Assembly: GCA_004134995.1 (NCBI GenBank)
Contig: REGP01000004.1
Span: forward strand, 124,001-188,000
DNA: 64,000 bases
DNA from: Oxalobacteraceae bacterium CAVE-383
GTDB taxonomy: Bacteria > Pseudomonadota > Gammaproteobacteria > Burkholderiales > Burkholderiaceae_D
Reading direction: 5' to 3'
Shown here: in pieces, positions 47,055-56,488 of the stretch
Position numbering within the stretch: position 1 is the stretch's first letter
How the letters are laid out: each line of letters begins with the position of its first letter
Notes under the pieces: generated by a model
What the model was told of the DNA's origin: nothing
Seen by the model: only the letters and a program-made list of their open reading frames with translations
Database searches by the model: none
Translations under genes and position numbers: made by a program

Positions 47055-48539
47055 ATGACACCGATTTTTCGTTTCACCCCGGCGGCATTGACTTCCCTGA
47101 TGTTGGCTTTACCTTTGGCGTTGATCCTGGCCGGATGCGCCACCCAGGTCAAGGTTGAGCCGGTCGCGCCGGTGGCGATGCCGGCCGGCTGGTCGCAGAA
47201 CGGCGGCAATGCGACGCCGATGGAACCGGACCTGGACTGGTGGCGTCATTTCGGCAGCGACGAATTGAGCACGCTGGTGCACGAGGGCCAGAACAACAAT
47301 TATGAAATCGGCGCCGCGGTATCGCGCGTGCGCCAGGCGCAGGTGCAGGCGGCGATTGCCGGCGCGCCCTTGTTGCCCGAGGCCGATCTGTCGATCGGCG
47401 CCAGCCGCGATATTCCATTTTCCAGCGGCGCCGCCAGCACCAACGCCAGCGGCATGCTGGAGGTCGGTTATGAAATCGATTTCTGGGGCAAGAACCGCGC
47501 CGGCCAGCAAGCCGCCGAAGCCTCGTACCGCGCCAATGTCTACGACCGCGAAACCGTCGCCCTGACCGTCACCAGCGGCATCGTGGCGACGTATCTGCAG
47601 GTGCTGTCGCTGCGCGACCGTCTGGAAATCGCCCGCAACAACGTTTCCAACGCCGAGCGGGTTCTTGCGCTGGTGCAGGCGCAAAGCCGCGCCGGCGCCG
47701 CTTCCCGCCTGGATCTGGCGCGCCAGCGCGCGGCCCTGGCCGGACAACGCGCCGGCATTCCCGATCTGGAACAGCAGGAGCGCGCCGCCGAAATCACGCT
47801 GGCCATCCTGCTGGGCCGGCCGCCGCAGGATTTTTCCGTCAAGCAGAACGGGCTGGACGGCATCGCCATGCCCGACATCGCGCCCGGCCTGCCATCCGAA
47901 CTGCTGACGCGCCGCCCAGACATCCGGCGTGACGAAGCGCGTCTGGCTGCCGCCAACGCCAACGTCGCTGCGGCGCGCGCGGCGCTGTTTCCAAGCATCC
48001 GCCTGACCGGTTCGACCGGCGCGCAAAGCAGCGCCTTGCAATCGCTGTTCGACGGCCCGAACCTGCTGGCCAATCTCGGCCTCTCGCTGACCGCGCCGAT
48101 CTTCGACGGCGGCCGGCTGGCCAACCAGCGCGAGCTGGCGATCGCCCAGCAGCAGGAACTGGTGCAGGTATACCGGTCCACGGTGATCAACGCCTTGTCC
48201 GAGGTGGAAAAGGCCTTGGGCCAGATCGAAAGCCTGGAGCAGCAATATAAATTGAAGCGCACCGAAGTCGAACAGGCGCGCGTGGCGTTTGAATTATCGG
48301 AAGTGCGCTACCGGATCGGCGCCGAAGATCTGATGACCGTGCTCGATACCCAGCGCAGCCTGTCGGACGCGGACACCGCGCTGGGCCTGCTCAAGCTGCA
48401 GCGCCTGCAGGCCACCGTGACCTTGTATAAAGCATTGGGCGGCGGCTGGCGCGAAGACCCGACCCAGCCTCCGGCGCCGGATCTGCCGCCCTTGCCGTCC
48501 GAGGGCGGGACGGTGACTTATCCGGTGAAGCCGCGTTAG
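47055..48539 (+). CDS. NodT-family outer-membrane efflux lipoprotein (TolC superfamily)
   Basis: A 494-residue outer-membrane factor. The signal peptide ends in the lipobox LILAGC (acylated Cys after ALPLALILAG), followed by the usual DWWRHFGSDELSTLV segment and two TolC repeats; LPSELLTRRPDIRRDEARLAAANANVAAARA is diagnostic in its middle. It provides the channel for tripartite pumps. The ATG at 47055 is one base after the adaptor stop; in-frame ATGs inside the adaptor gene are less likely. The stop overlaps the convergent EamA gene by 4 bp. Confidence 0.92.
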   Translation: MTPIFRFTPAALTSLMLALPLALILAGCATQVKVEPVAPVAMPAGWSQNGGNATPMEPDLDWWRHFGSDELSTLVHEGQNNNYEIGAAVSRVRQAQVQAAIAGAPLLPEADLSIGASRDIPFSSGAASTNASGMLEVGYEIDFWGKNRAGQQAAEASYRANVYDRETVALTVTSGIVATYLQVLSLRDRLEIARNNVSNAERVLALVQAQSRAGAASRLDLARQRAALAGQRAGIPDLEQQERAAEITLAILLGRPPQDFSVKQNGLDGIAMPDIAPGLPSELLTRRPDIRRDEARLAAANANVAAARAALFPSIRLTGSTGAQSSALQSLFDGPNLLANLGLSLTAPIFDGGRLANQRELAIAQQQELVQVYRSTVINALSEVEKALGQIESLEQQYKLKRTEVEQARVAFELSEVRYRIGAEDLMTVLDTQRSLSDADTALGLLKLQRLQATVTLYKALGGGWREDPTQPPAPDLPPLPSEGGTVTYPVKPR

Positions 48540-49486
48540 GCGGATGCTTCAGGTGCGCTTGGCTTGGTGCTTGTCATGGCTGCCGAGCTTTCTTGATTTT
48601 TTTCGGAATTCGTAGCCGCCATGAAGCCGGCCGTCACACAAAGAATCAAACCGATGCCATAGCTGATGAAGAAAGGTTCATCCAGTAAAAGAACCAGCCA
48701 GATGCAGGCCAGTATCGGCGTCAGGAACACCAACGGCGCTATGCGCGATACCTGCCCCAACTGTAATGCCCGCAGCCACCAGAAATACGACAAGCCGTTC
48801 ACAACCACGCCGTTCACAAAAAGACTGAGCCACGCCTGCGTCGATGAGGGGAACCGTATGCCGCCATCGAACAGCACAGCTATCAGGGAAAATAGCGCGG
48901 CCCATGCAAAGAACAAGAACGCCGCGACTAATGCATGGCATATCAGTTTCTTCGACAAGACGGAAAAGAGTGCAAAAGACAAAGAGCCGATAAAGACGGC
49001 AGCCAAAACAGGAAGGTTTTCAAAATTGGCGGGATCGACTTCTCCCTTGGTTGCAACGACAACCACGCCAATAAAGCCCAGCATTGCTATCAGCACGGTT
49101 TTTCTGCTTCGCTTTTCCCGAAGGATGAAAGGAGAGAGCAGTACCGCCAATATGGGCCAAAGATATTGCACTACCAGGACAGTGACCGCATTCGATTTTG
49201 AATAGCCGTAATACAGGCAAAGGTAGTAGAGAAAGCAGCCGAGAAATCCGAGATAGGCGGTTTGGATTGCGTTGCTCTTTATCTGTTTCGCACAGTCTTG
49301 AATGCTGCGCCGAAGAAAAAATACCAAAAGGCCAAGGACGAGAGCCGATAGCACGTTGGATAAAAATAATAATTGCAATGCTGAGATATCAGCAGTTCCG
49401 ACCTTTGAAATGACGGCGATGAGACTCCATGAAATGACACAGAGCATGGCAAAGATGATCGCTTTACTTGAGTTGTGTAAGTTCAT
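48536..49486 (-). CDS. EamA/DMT family transporter
   Basis: A 316-residue inner-membrane protein with about ten hydrophobic segments in two EamA repeats, as in drug/metabolite transporters (e.g. VLVVQYLWPILAVLLSPFIL at the end of the first repeat; LFVNGVVVNGLSYFWWLRAL in the second). The C-terminal ~25 residues are polar. Substrate unknown; amino acid or metabolite export is common. The base composition is visibly more AT-rich than the opg genes next door, hinting at recent acquisition. Confidence 0.88.
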   Translation of the reverse strand: MNLHNSSKAIIFAMLCVISWSLIAVISKVGTADISALQLLFLSNVLSALVLGLLVFFLRRSIQDCAKQIKSNAIQTAYLGFLGCFLYYLCLYYGYSKSNAVTVLVVQYLWPILAVLLSPFILREKRSRKTVLIAMLGFIGVVVVATKGEVDPANFENLPVLAAVFIGSLSFALFSVLSKKLICHALVAAFLFFAWAALFSLIAVLFDGGIRFPSSTQAWLSLFVNGVVVNGLSYFWWLRALQLGQVSRIAPLVFLTPILACIWLVLLLDEPFFISYGIGLILCVTAGFMAATNSEKNQESSAAMTSTKPSAPEASA

Positions 49487-49578
49487 TGATTTACTTCATT
49501 GGAAAAGTACAAGCATTGAATAATGTCGGTCGCGAACTGGTCCTTTAAAACAAAGGAAGTTGGCTGATCCGCTTGCAA

Positions 49579-50250
49579 CTAAAGGAGATGGAATGATTGC
49601 AGCCTCAGCTTGGGCGATGGCGCGTGATTGTCCATGTTCGGATTCCGAATGACGGCCGGAGTGAAAGCAGGGGCGTTGTTGGCGTTGGCGGATTCTGCAA
49701 GTCTGGCGCGTTGTTCTTGCCGATGTTTGTTGTATTGATAATAGTTCGGGAAGCCCGACGCCCGTGCGACCTCCTTGCGCCGCGCATTGAGATATTGCGC
49801 CCCGTTCTCGAAGCCGCGCCTTCGTGCAAGAGCCTCGCGCAGAAATTGGCAATACTGCGCATGATTTTCAAAGCCATGCTTGCGCGCAGTCTTCCCGCGC
49901 ATTTCACTATGGAATTTGTGCGTATCGGGCGAACCGTCCGCTTTTATATAACCGCGTCTTTGCGCGGTCAGCCTTGCCCTGTAGCGGCCATAGCCCGTTT
50001 GATCGAATACGCCGTCGGCTGACCTGAAGTCCGCCCTGCTTACACGTTCTCCTTTTAAATGCCGTTGATAAGCGGACAGATTTTCCTGGACGGCCGGTGC
50101 GGCGCTGTCTTCGATAAGCCGATAGCGGAAATGCTGTTGTGACGGGGAGGCGTTGACGCTTGCGGCATCTTGCTTCTGCGCCTCTGGATGATTGCTGTTA
50201 CCGGCAAATGGCGGAGGCGAACCGACGGAGACATGGGAGATTGGAAACAT
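49579..50250 (-). CDS. Hypothetical protein with three 20-residue repeats (effector-like)
   Basis: A 223-residue protein without recognised family, signal peptide or membrane segment. The N-terminal ~45 residues are Ser/Pro/Gln-rich (MFPISHVSVGSPPPFAG). Residues 122-181 are three tandem repeats of exactly 20 residues with consensus ARxxGFxNxxQYxxxxRxEx (at 122, 142 and 162); a degenerate fourth may precede at ~98. The protein is strongly basic. A polar, disordered-looking N-terminus plus short repeats is a pattern seen in secreted effectors, but this is only suggestive. The ATG at 50250 is preferred over a TTG at 50337. It lies between an EamA gene and thyA in an AT-richer patch. Confidence 0.6.
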   Translation of the reverse strand: MFPISHVSVGSPPPFAGNSNHPEAQKQDAASVNASPSQQHFRYRLIEDSAAPAVQENLSAYQRHLKGERVSRADFRSADGVFDQTGYGRYRARLTAQRRGYIKADGSPDTHKFHSEMRGKTARKHGFENHAQYCQFLREALARRRGFENGAQYLNARRKEVARASGFPNYYQYNKHRQEQRARLAESANANNAPAFTPAVIRNPNMDNHAPSPKLRLQSFHLL

Positions 50251-50345
50251 GACTGTGCGCTTGAGGAGAAACGAAATACGTTCAAGGAAGCGCGCAGTAT
50301 ATCTTCTGAAACTCCTCGGCAGAACCCACTCTGTCAACTATACGA

Positions 50346-51140
50346 CTACACCGCCACGGGCGCCTTGATATGCGGCTGGGCCTCATATCCCACAATCTCG
50401 AAATCTTCGAATTTGTAATCGAACAGCGAATCCGGCTTGCGCCGGATATTCAATTTCGGCAGTGGTCCCGGCGTGCGCGAAAGCTGTTCGCGCACTTGCT
50501 CCAGATGGTTCGAATACAGATGGCAATCGCCGCCGGTCCAGACGAAATCGCCGACTTCCAGGCCGGCCTGCTGCGCCACCATATGCGTGAGCAGGGCATA
50601 GGATGCGATATTGAACGGCACGCCGAGGAAGATGTCGGCGCTGCGCTGGTAAAGCTGGCAGGACAGTTTGCCGTCGGCCACGTAGAACTGGAAAAAGGCA
50701 TGGCAGGGCGGCAGTTTCATCTGCGGAATGTCGGCCACGTTCCAGGCCGAGACGATGATGCGGCGTGAATCGGGATTACTTTTGATCTGCTCCATCACCT
50801 GCGAAATCTGGTCGATGTGCTTGCCGTCCGGCGTCGGCCATGAACGCCACTGATAGCCGTAGATCGGTCCCAGATCGCCGTTCTCGTCGGCCCATTCGTC
50901 CCAGATCTTGACGCCGTTTTCCTTCAGGTAGGCGATATTGGTGGAACCGGCCAGGAACCAGATCAATTCATGGATGATGGATTTGAGATGCAGTTTCTTG
51001 GTGGTCAGCAGCGGAAAGCCTTCCTGCAGGTCGAAGCGCATCTGATGCCCGAAAACCGATACCGTGCCGGTGCCGGTGCGGTCGGTTTTTTTGGTGCCGT
51101 GATCCTGCACATGGCGCATGAAGTCGAGATATTGACGCAT
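50346..51140 (-). CDS. thyA: Thymidylate synthase
   Basis: A 264-residue ThyA, the same length as the E. coli enzyme, converting dUMP to dTMP with methylene-tetrahydrofolate. The catalytic Cys is in [43 protein letters not shown] and [20 protein letters not shown] are typical. With dcd and folA it gives the window three steps of dTMP supply. Confidence 0.97.
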   Translation of the reverse strand: MRQYLDFMRHVQDHGTKKTDRTGTGTVSVFGHQMRFDLQEGFPLLTTKKLHLKSIIHELIWFLAGSTNIAYLKENGVKIWDEWADENGDLGPIYGYQWRSWPTPDGKHIDQISQVMEQIKSNPDSRRIIVSAWNVADIPQMKLPPCHAFFQFYVADGKLSCQLYQRSADIFLGVPFNIASYALLTHMVAQQAGLEVGDFVWTGGDCHLYSNHLEQVREQLSRTPGPLPKLNIRRKPDSLFDYKFEDFEIVGYEAQPHIKAPVAV

Positions 51141-51202
51141 GAAGGCTGCCTTGAAAAATCCGTGTTTGAAGAATCGATTTTAATCGATTTGAAGCAGACG
51201 TT

Positions 51203-51568
51203 TTAGAACCGGTATTCGCCAACCGTATGCTTGCTGAAATTATGCTTGCTGCCGCCGTTGACCTGATCCACCAGCCGTTTCGGGCTGGCGGCGGAAATGA
51301 AAATATCGGCGACCTGGTCCTTGCAGCGGAATTTCATCGCGGGGCTCAACAGCGAACGGCCCTTGATCAGCAGATGATGGAACAGCTTGGCCTTTTCGCT
51401 GGACAGCAGGATATGGATGTCCTTGCCGAAAGCCGAAAGCGGGATGTTCAGCCACCAGCCCTCGTCGCCTTCCTTCTTCACCACCGCGGCAAAAAACGTG
51501 TTGCGTTCGGTCAGCACATAGCCTTTGCCGGACTGGTTGACCATGGCGATGGCTTCGTTCTTGTTCAT
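51203..51568 (-). CDS. Conserved-looking hypothetical protein, 121 residues
   Basis: Not recognised. A soluble mixed alpha/beta protein (MNKNEAIAMVNQSGKGYVLT, EGWWLNIPLSAFGKDIHILL, FHHLLIKGRSLLSPAMKFRC) with no signal peptide or membrane segment. It starts 2 bp after the stop of the MsbA-like ABC exporter gene, so the two are almost certainly cotranscribed. Codon use matches neighbours. Function cannot be inferred beyond the link to the transporter. Confidence 0.75.
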   Translation of the reverse strand: MNKNEAIAMVNQSGKGYVLTERNTFFAAVVKKEGDEGWWLNIPLSAFGKDIHILLSSEKAKLFHHLLIKGRSLLSPAMKFRCKDQVADIFISAASPKRLVDQVNGGSKHNFSKHTVGEYRF

Positions 51569-51570
51569 GT

Positions 51571-53364
51571 TCAGGCCTCGGAATTGAATTGCAGCGCCGC
51601 CAGGCTGGCGTACAGACCGCCGGCGGCGATCAGCGAGGCGTGATTGCCGGTTTCGACGATGCGGCCGTGTTCCAGCACGATGATGCGGTCGGCGCGTTGC
51701 ACCGTGGCCAGGCGGTGCGCGATGACCAGCGTGGTGCGGCCGATCATCGCGGCTTCCAGCGCGCCTTGCACGGCGCGCTCGGATTCGGCGTCCAGCGCGC
51801 TGGTGGCTTCATCCAGCAGCAGCAGCGGCGGATTCTTCAGCAGGGCGCGCGCAATGGCGATGCGCTGGCGCTGGCCGCCAGATAAGCGCACGCCGCGCTC
51901 GCCCAGGAAACATTGGTAGCCGCCCGGCAGGCGCGCGATGAATTCGTCGGCGGCGGCCATTTTGGCGGCGGCGATGACTTCCTCGTCGCTGGCGCCGACA
52001 CGGCCGTAGCGGATGTTTTCCATCGCGTTTTCGGAGAAGATCACGGTGTCCTGCGGCACGATGCCGATGGCGCCGCGCAGGGCGTGCAGATCGAGATATT
52101 TGATGTCGACGCCGTCGAGCAGGATGCTGCCCTGTTGCGGATCGTAGAAACGCAGCATCAACTGGAACAGCGTGGTCTTGCCGGCGCCGGAAGGGCCGAC
52201 GATGGCCACCGTTTCGCCGGGCGCGGCGTCGAACGACAGCGCATGCAGGGCGGCCGTATCGGGACGCGACGGATAATGGAAATCGACCTCGCGCAGGCTC
52301 AGCGCGGCGCCGTTGGCGGTGCGCGGCGGCAGCAGGTCCGGCACCAGCGGCGATTGCACCGGCGAACGCGCCTGCAGCAAATACAGCAGGCGTTCGGTGG
52401 CGCCGGCCGCGCGTTGGGCGTCGCCCATCACTTCGGACAGCGCGCCGATCGAACCGGCCGTCAGGGAGGCATACAGAATGAACTGGCCCAGATCGCCGCC
52501 GGTCATGCGGCCCTGGATCACCGCGTGCGCGCCCAGCCACAGCACGAAAACGATGGCGCCGAACACCAGCAGAATGGCCAGCATGGTGAGGCTGGAGCGT
52601 GCGCGGATGCGTTGAATCGCGGTCTGGAACGCGCGTTCCACGCTGCCGCCGAAACGCTGCGCTTCAATGGCTTCGTGGGTAAAGGCCTGCACGGTCGGCA
52701 TCGCATTCAGGATTTCGCCGGCCAGCCCGGAGGCGTCGGCGATGCGGTCCTGCGATTCGCGCGAGAGCTTGCGCACGCGGCGGCCGTACATGACGATCGG
52801 CACCACCACCAGGCCCAGCATGACGATGATGATCGAGGTCAGTTTGACGCTGGTAATGAACAGCATGATCATGCCGCCGATGAACAGCAGGAAGTTGCGC
52901 AGGGCCAGCGAGATGCTGGTGCCGACCAGGGTCTGGATCAGGGTGGTGTCGGTGGTCAGGCGCGACAGCACTTCGCCGGTCTTGGTGGTTTCGAAGAATT
53001 GCGGACTTTGGGAGACCACGTGCGTATAGACCGCGTTGCGCATGTCGGCGGTCACGCGTTCGCCCAGCCAGGACACCATATAGAAGCGCGCCGCGCTGGC
53101 CACCGCCAGCACCGCCGCGACGCCGAACAGCGCCAGGAAATACAGATCGATATGGTGCGAGCTGCTGCCGATGCCGGCGGCGCCGAAGCCAAGGTCGATC
53201 ATTTGCTTGAATGCATAGGGAATCGTCAATGTGGCGGCGGCCGCGATCAGGAGCGCGATACCGGCCAGGATGAACTGCTTCCGGTAAGGGGCCAGGAACT
53301 GCATCAGGCCGCGTAATGTTGCCAGACTGCTCTTTGGACGTTCCGGCGATGGATTCTTGGTCAT
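51571..53364 (-). CDS. MsbA-like ABC exporter (fused membrane and ATPase domains)
   Basis: A 597-residue half-transporter: six-helix type IV membrane domain (residues ~20-320) and nucleotide-binding domain with Walker A GPSGAGKTTLF, Q-loop in GIVPQDTVIFSENAMENI, signature RLSGGQRQRIAIARALL, Walker B LLLLDEATSALD and H-loop VIAHRLATV. It probably dimerises to export a lipid or a hydrophobic compound; whether it is the lipid A flippase itself is unclear. The ATG at 53364 (MTKNPSPERPKSSLATLRGL) is chosen over one 48 bp upstream. The hypothetical gene downstream is 2 bp away. Confidence 0.92.
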   Translation of the reverse strand: MTKNPSPERPKSSLATLRGLMQFLAPYRKQFILAGIALLIAAAATLTIPYAFKQMIDLGFGAAGIGSSSHHIDLYFLALFGVAAVLAVASAARFYMVSWLGERVTADMRNAVYTHVVSQSPQFFETTKTGEVLSRLTTDTTLIQTLVGTSISLALRNFLLFIGGMIMLFITSVKLTSIIIVMLGLVVVPIVMYGRRVRKLSRESQDRIADASGLAGEILNAMPTVQAFTHEAIEAQRFGGSVERAFQTAIQRIRARSSLTMLAILLVFGAIVFVLWLGAHAVIQGRMTGGDLGQFILYASLTAGSIGALSEVMGDAQRAAGATERLLYLLQARSPVQSPLVPDLLPPRTANGAALSLREVDFHYPSRPDTAALHALSFDAAPGETVAIVGPSGAGKTTLFQLMLRFYDPQQGSILLDGVDIKYLDLHALRGAIGIVPQDTVIFSENAMENIRYGRVGASDEEVIAAAKMAAADEFIARLPGGYQCFLGERGVRLSGGQRQRIAIARALLKNPPLLLLDEATSALDAESERAVQGALEAAMIGRTTLVIAHRLATVQRADRIIVLEHGRIVETGNHASLIAAGGLYASLAALQFNSEA

Positions 53365-53567
53365 CTTTTTGATTAACTTTTGCGCGAAACCTGTGATTGT
53401 AAACTGAAACATGCGCAGGGTATGCGCATGTTGGGGTGATTGCCCGCCGGAGGGTTGGTTCGGCAGGCGCCTGACGGTGAATAGCTTGTGGCGTTGGCGT
53501 CGGATACCGCTTGAGGGGCTGCCGCCGATTTGCCGAAAATCGGCAAAATCGGCGCAAAATCAATAAG

Positions 53568-55274
53568 CTACGCCGCTGCCAGCGCTTTCGACGCGGCCGG
53601 CTTGGCGGCTTCGGCTTCCGTCGCCAGTTGCCGGTTGATCGCGCCCAGCACCGCCTTGAACGACGCGGTGACGATATTGGCGTCCACGCCGACGCCGAAG
53701 ACGGTCGGCGAATCGTTCAGGCGCAATTCGATGTAGCTCGCGGCCTGCGCGTTGGCGCCTGCGCCCAGAGAATGCTCATGGAAGTCCATGAACTTGATAT
53801 CGAGGTCGAGCGCATTGACGAAGGCGTCGATCGGGCCGTTGCCGTGGCCATGCAGGGTGAGCGGCTTGCCTTCGCGTTCGATGTCGATTTCGATTTCGAT
53901 CGATTGTTTCTGGGCGGAATCTTCTTTCATCCGGTGCGCGCGATAGACGTACGGGCTGTTCTGATCCAGATATTCACGCTTGAAGATCGAATAGATGTCG
54001 GCGGCGGCGATTTCCTTGCCGGTGGCATCGGCTTCGCGCTGGATGGCGCGGCTGAATTCGATCTGCAGGCGGCGCGGCAAGGCCAGGCCGTATTCCATTT
54101 CAAGCAGGTAGGACATGCCGCCCTTGCCGGACTGGCTGTTGACGCGGATCACCGCATCGTAGCTGCGGCCCAGGTCGGCCGGATCGATCGGCAGGTAAGG
54201 CACTTCCCAGATGGCATCCGCCTGCTGCCTGGCGAAGCCCTTTTTGATCGCATCCTGGTGCGACCCGGAAAAGGCGGTAAACACCAGATCGCCGGCATAA
54301 GGATGGCGCGGATGGACCGGCAACTGATTGCATTCCTCGACGCATTGGCGCACCACGTCGATATCGGAAAAATCCAGGCCGGGATTGACGCCCTGGGTAT
54401 ACAGATTGAGCGCCAGCGTGACCAGGTCGACATTGCCGGTGCGTTCGCCGTTGCCGAACAGGCAACCTTCGACGCGCTGCGCGCCGGCCATCACGGCCTG
54501 TTCGGCGGAGGCGACGGCGGTGCCGCGGTCGTTATGCGGATGGACCGAAATGATTACCGAGTCGCGGCGTTCCAGGTTGCGGTGCATCCACTCGATCTGG
54601 TCGGCGTAGACGTTCGGCGTGCTGCATTCGACGGTCGAAGGCAGATTGAGAATGACCTTGCGCTGCGGCGTGGCCTTCCAGGTGGCGGTGACCGCGTCGC
54701 AGACTTCCTTGGAGAAGTCGAGTTCGGTCAGGCTGAACGATTCCGGCGAATACTCGAAGCGCCATTCGGTTTGCGGCAGCGCATCGGTCAGATCCTTGAC
54801 CAGTTGCGTGCCGGTGACGGCGATCTGCCTGATTTCCTCGCGCGACATATTGAAGACGATCTTGCGGAATGACGGCGCGACGGAATTGTAAAGATGAATG
54901 ACGGCCTGCTTGGCGCCGGCCACCGATTCCACCGTGCGGCGGATCAGTTCCTCGCGCGACTGGGTCAGCACGATGATGGTGACGTCGTCCGGAATGCGTT
55001 TTTCGTCAACCAGCTGGCGCACGAAGTCGAAATCGGTTTGCGACGCGGACGGGAAACCCACTTCGATTTCCTTGAGACCGGTCTTGATCAGCAGATCGAA
55101 AAACCGCAGCTTGCGCTCGACGCTCATCGGTTCGATCAGGGCCTGGTTGCCGTCGCGCAGGTCGGTGCTCATCCAGATCGGCGGTTTGTCGATGATCTGG
55201 TCGGGCCAGGTGCGGTCGCGCAATGCGACGGGCGGAAACGGCCGGTATTTCTGGGCTGGATTGCTTAACATCAT
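53568..55274 (-). CDS. leuA: 2-isopropylmalate synthase (LeuA2 type)
   Basis: A 568-residue enzyme for the first committed step of leucine synthesis, condensing acetyl-CoA with 2-ketoisovalerate. It has the longer N-terminus ([20 protein letters not shown]) of the LeuA2 group, the metal-site [19 protein letters not shown], the HxH pair in [20 protein letters not shown], and a C-terminal regulatory domain (from ~440) with the [12 protein letters not shown] segment where leucine feedback acts. AGAGGT precedes the double ATG (55274/55271). A possible leucine-rich leader ORF lies upstream. Confidence 0.95.
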   Translation of the reverse strand: MMLSNPAQKYRPFPPVALRDRTWPDQIIDKPPIWMSTDLRDGNQALIEPMSVERKLRFFDLLIKTGLKEIEVGFPSASQTDFDFVRQLVDEKRIPDDVTIIVLTQSREELIRRTVESVAGAKQAVIHLYNSVAPSFRKIVFNMSREEIRQIAVTGTQLVKDLTDALPQTEWRFEYSPESFSLTELDFSKEVCDAVTATWKATPQRKVILNLPSTVECSTPNVYADQIEWMHRNLERRDSVIISVHPHNDRGTAVASAEQAVMAGAQRVEGCLFGNGERTGNVDLVTLALNLYTQGVNPGLDFSDIDVVRQCVEECNQLPVHPRHPYAGDLVFTAFSGSHQDAIKKGFARQQADAIWEVPYLPIDPADLGRSYDAVIRVNSQSGKGGMSYLLEMEYGLALPRRLQIEFSRAIQREADATGKEIAAADIYSIFKREYLDQNSPYVYRAHRMKEDSAQKQSIEIEIDIEREGKPLTLHGHGNGPIDAFVNALDLDIKFMDFHEHSLGAGANAQAASYIELRLNDSPTVFGVGVDANIVTASFKAVLGAINRQLATEAEAAKPAASKALAAA

Positions 55275-55413
55275 GATGAACCTCTGCGTATTGTGTTTAA
55301 TTCGTGTTTAATTCTTGTTGAATTCTTAATGAATTCATTCTTGAATCCGGTGTCGATCAGCTCGACGAATTGGGTGTTGCGTGGCGTTTAGGGCTGCCTG
55401 ACTGCCACTTGCG

Positions 55414-55509
55414 CTAGGTCAGGCAACCGATCGGCAGCGGCAGTAGCGCCAGCGCACGCGCAAAGATCGTCAGGGCGATGGTTTCGCCGGTTCCGGAGCT
55501 TACGATCAT
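55414..55509 (-). CDS. Possible leader peptide upstream of leuA
   Basis: A 31-residue open frame on the leuA strand, 139 bp upstream of leuA: it begins MIVSSGTGETIALTI and has six Leu, four of them in LALLPL with a Cys/Leu end GCLT. Its stop codon lies inside a hairpin (TGCCTGAC at 55395-55402 with GTCAGGCA at 55418-55425). This is the layout of a leucine attenuator, but there is no U tract after the hairpin and no strong ribosome site, so it may be fortuitous. Confidence 0.3.
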   Translation of the reverse strand: MIVSSGTGETIALTIFARALALLPLPIGCLT

Positions 55510-55516
55510 AGGCTTG

Positions 55517-55999
55517 AAATACATAATGTAAGAGAGGCTGATATTTTAGTGCTTTTAACTTGCTTTTGGGCGTTGGCGCCAATTTCGGCGGCCTGATGAT
55601 GCAAGATAGTGCTGTATCGACTGAAGTAAAACCGGTGGGCTATGCAGGTATCTGCGGCGCCGGATTTAGTTTAGCCGTAGCGATAGCAGTCGCGCCGGCA
55701 GGGAGCGGGCGGAGCGTAGTAGGGGGAAATGTACGGAAGACATGGGGTCAACTGTAGAAGATAGCTGGATATATTGTCAAGCGCTATCTAAATGGCGTTG
55801 GCGTTGGAACGCATTTCGTGAATATTTCCAAATTGCAACTAATTTGCCGGGGATGGTATTTTTTGAATTTATTTCAATTGTTTTTTTCTGCGCTGTCGAT
55901 TTGGCCAGGCTTCGTTCGTTGTATCGATAACAGCGCAGGTTTCAGCAACGACGAAGCCGGGCTGCCATGATGCTTGATCCATAACCACAGGAGATTCAA
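55517..55999. other. Gene-poor gap between leuA and the VOC/DGPF operon
   Basis: I see no supportable gene here. Two short plus-strand frames (55560-55757 and 55742-55930) have no ribosome site, no family resemblance and an odd composition. The AT-rich stretch 55780-55920 differs from its surroundings. The AGGAG site of the VOC gene is at the right end. Confidence 0.5.
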
Positions 56000-56488
56000 A
56001 TGACGCAATCCAACGTTAAACCGATTCCCGACAATATGCATGCCGTCACCCCGCATCTGATCTGCGACGGCGCGGCGGCAGCCATCGATTTTTATGTGAA
56101 AGCCTTTGGCGCCGAAGACTGCGCCCGTCTTCCCGGCCCGAACGGGAAGCTGATGCACGGCATGGTGCGCATCGGCGGCTCGGCCGTCATGCTGGCCGAC
56201 GAATTTCCCGAGTGGGGCTCGTTCGGGCCGAAGGCGCTGAAGGGAACGCCGGTTACAATCCATCTGTATGTTGCGGATGTCGACAAGGTTTACGCAACGG
56301 CGGTCGCGGCCGGCGCCAAGGCCACGATGCCGCCGCAGGACATGTTTTGGGGCGATCGCTACGGCCAGGTGGAAGATCCGTTCGGCCACCGGTGGTCGAT
56401 CGCCACGCATGTTCGCGATGTGCAGCCGGAAGAGATGAAAAAGGCAATGGAACAGCAGATGGCGGCGGGGCAATCATGCGGTTCATGA
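56000..56488 (+). CDS. VOC superfamily protein (PhnB/glyoxalase-like)
   Basis: A 162-residue single VOC-fold protein: VTPHLICDGAAAAIDFYVKA at the N-terminus, GGSAVMLADEFPEWGSFGPK in the middle, and MFWGDRYGQVEDPFGHRWSI near the end, the PhnB-type signature. The family includes metal-dependent and metal-free enzymes; the substrate is unknown. An AGGAG site precedes the ATG. Its 3' end overlaps the next DGPF gene by 13 bp, so it heads a VOC-DGPF-DGPF-sigma unit. Confidence 0.9.
   Translation: MTQSNVKPIPDNMHAVTPHLICDGAAAAIDFYVKAFGAEDCARLPGPNGKLMHGMVRIGGSAVMLADEFPEWGSFGPKALKGTPVTIHLYVADVDKVYATAVAAGAKATMPPQDMFWGDRYGQVEDPFGHRWSIATHVRDVQPEEMKKAMEQQMAAGQSCGS

Noticed and set aside
55388-55582. 64-codon minus-strand frame upstream of leuA
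   Set aside because: No ribosome site or recognisable features; it overlaps the candidate leader in another frame.
55560-55930. Two short plus-strand frames in the leuA-VOC gap
   Set aside because: No ribosome site, no family resemblance and no continuity, so not supportable as genes or as a named pseudogene.
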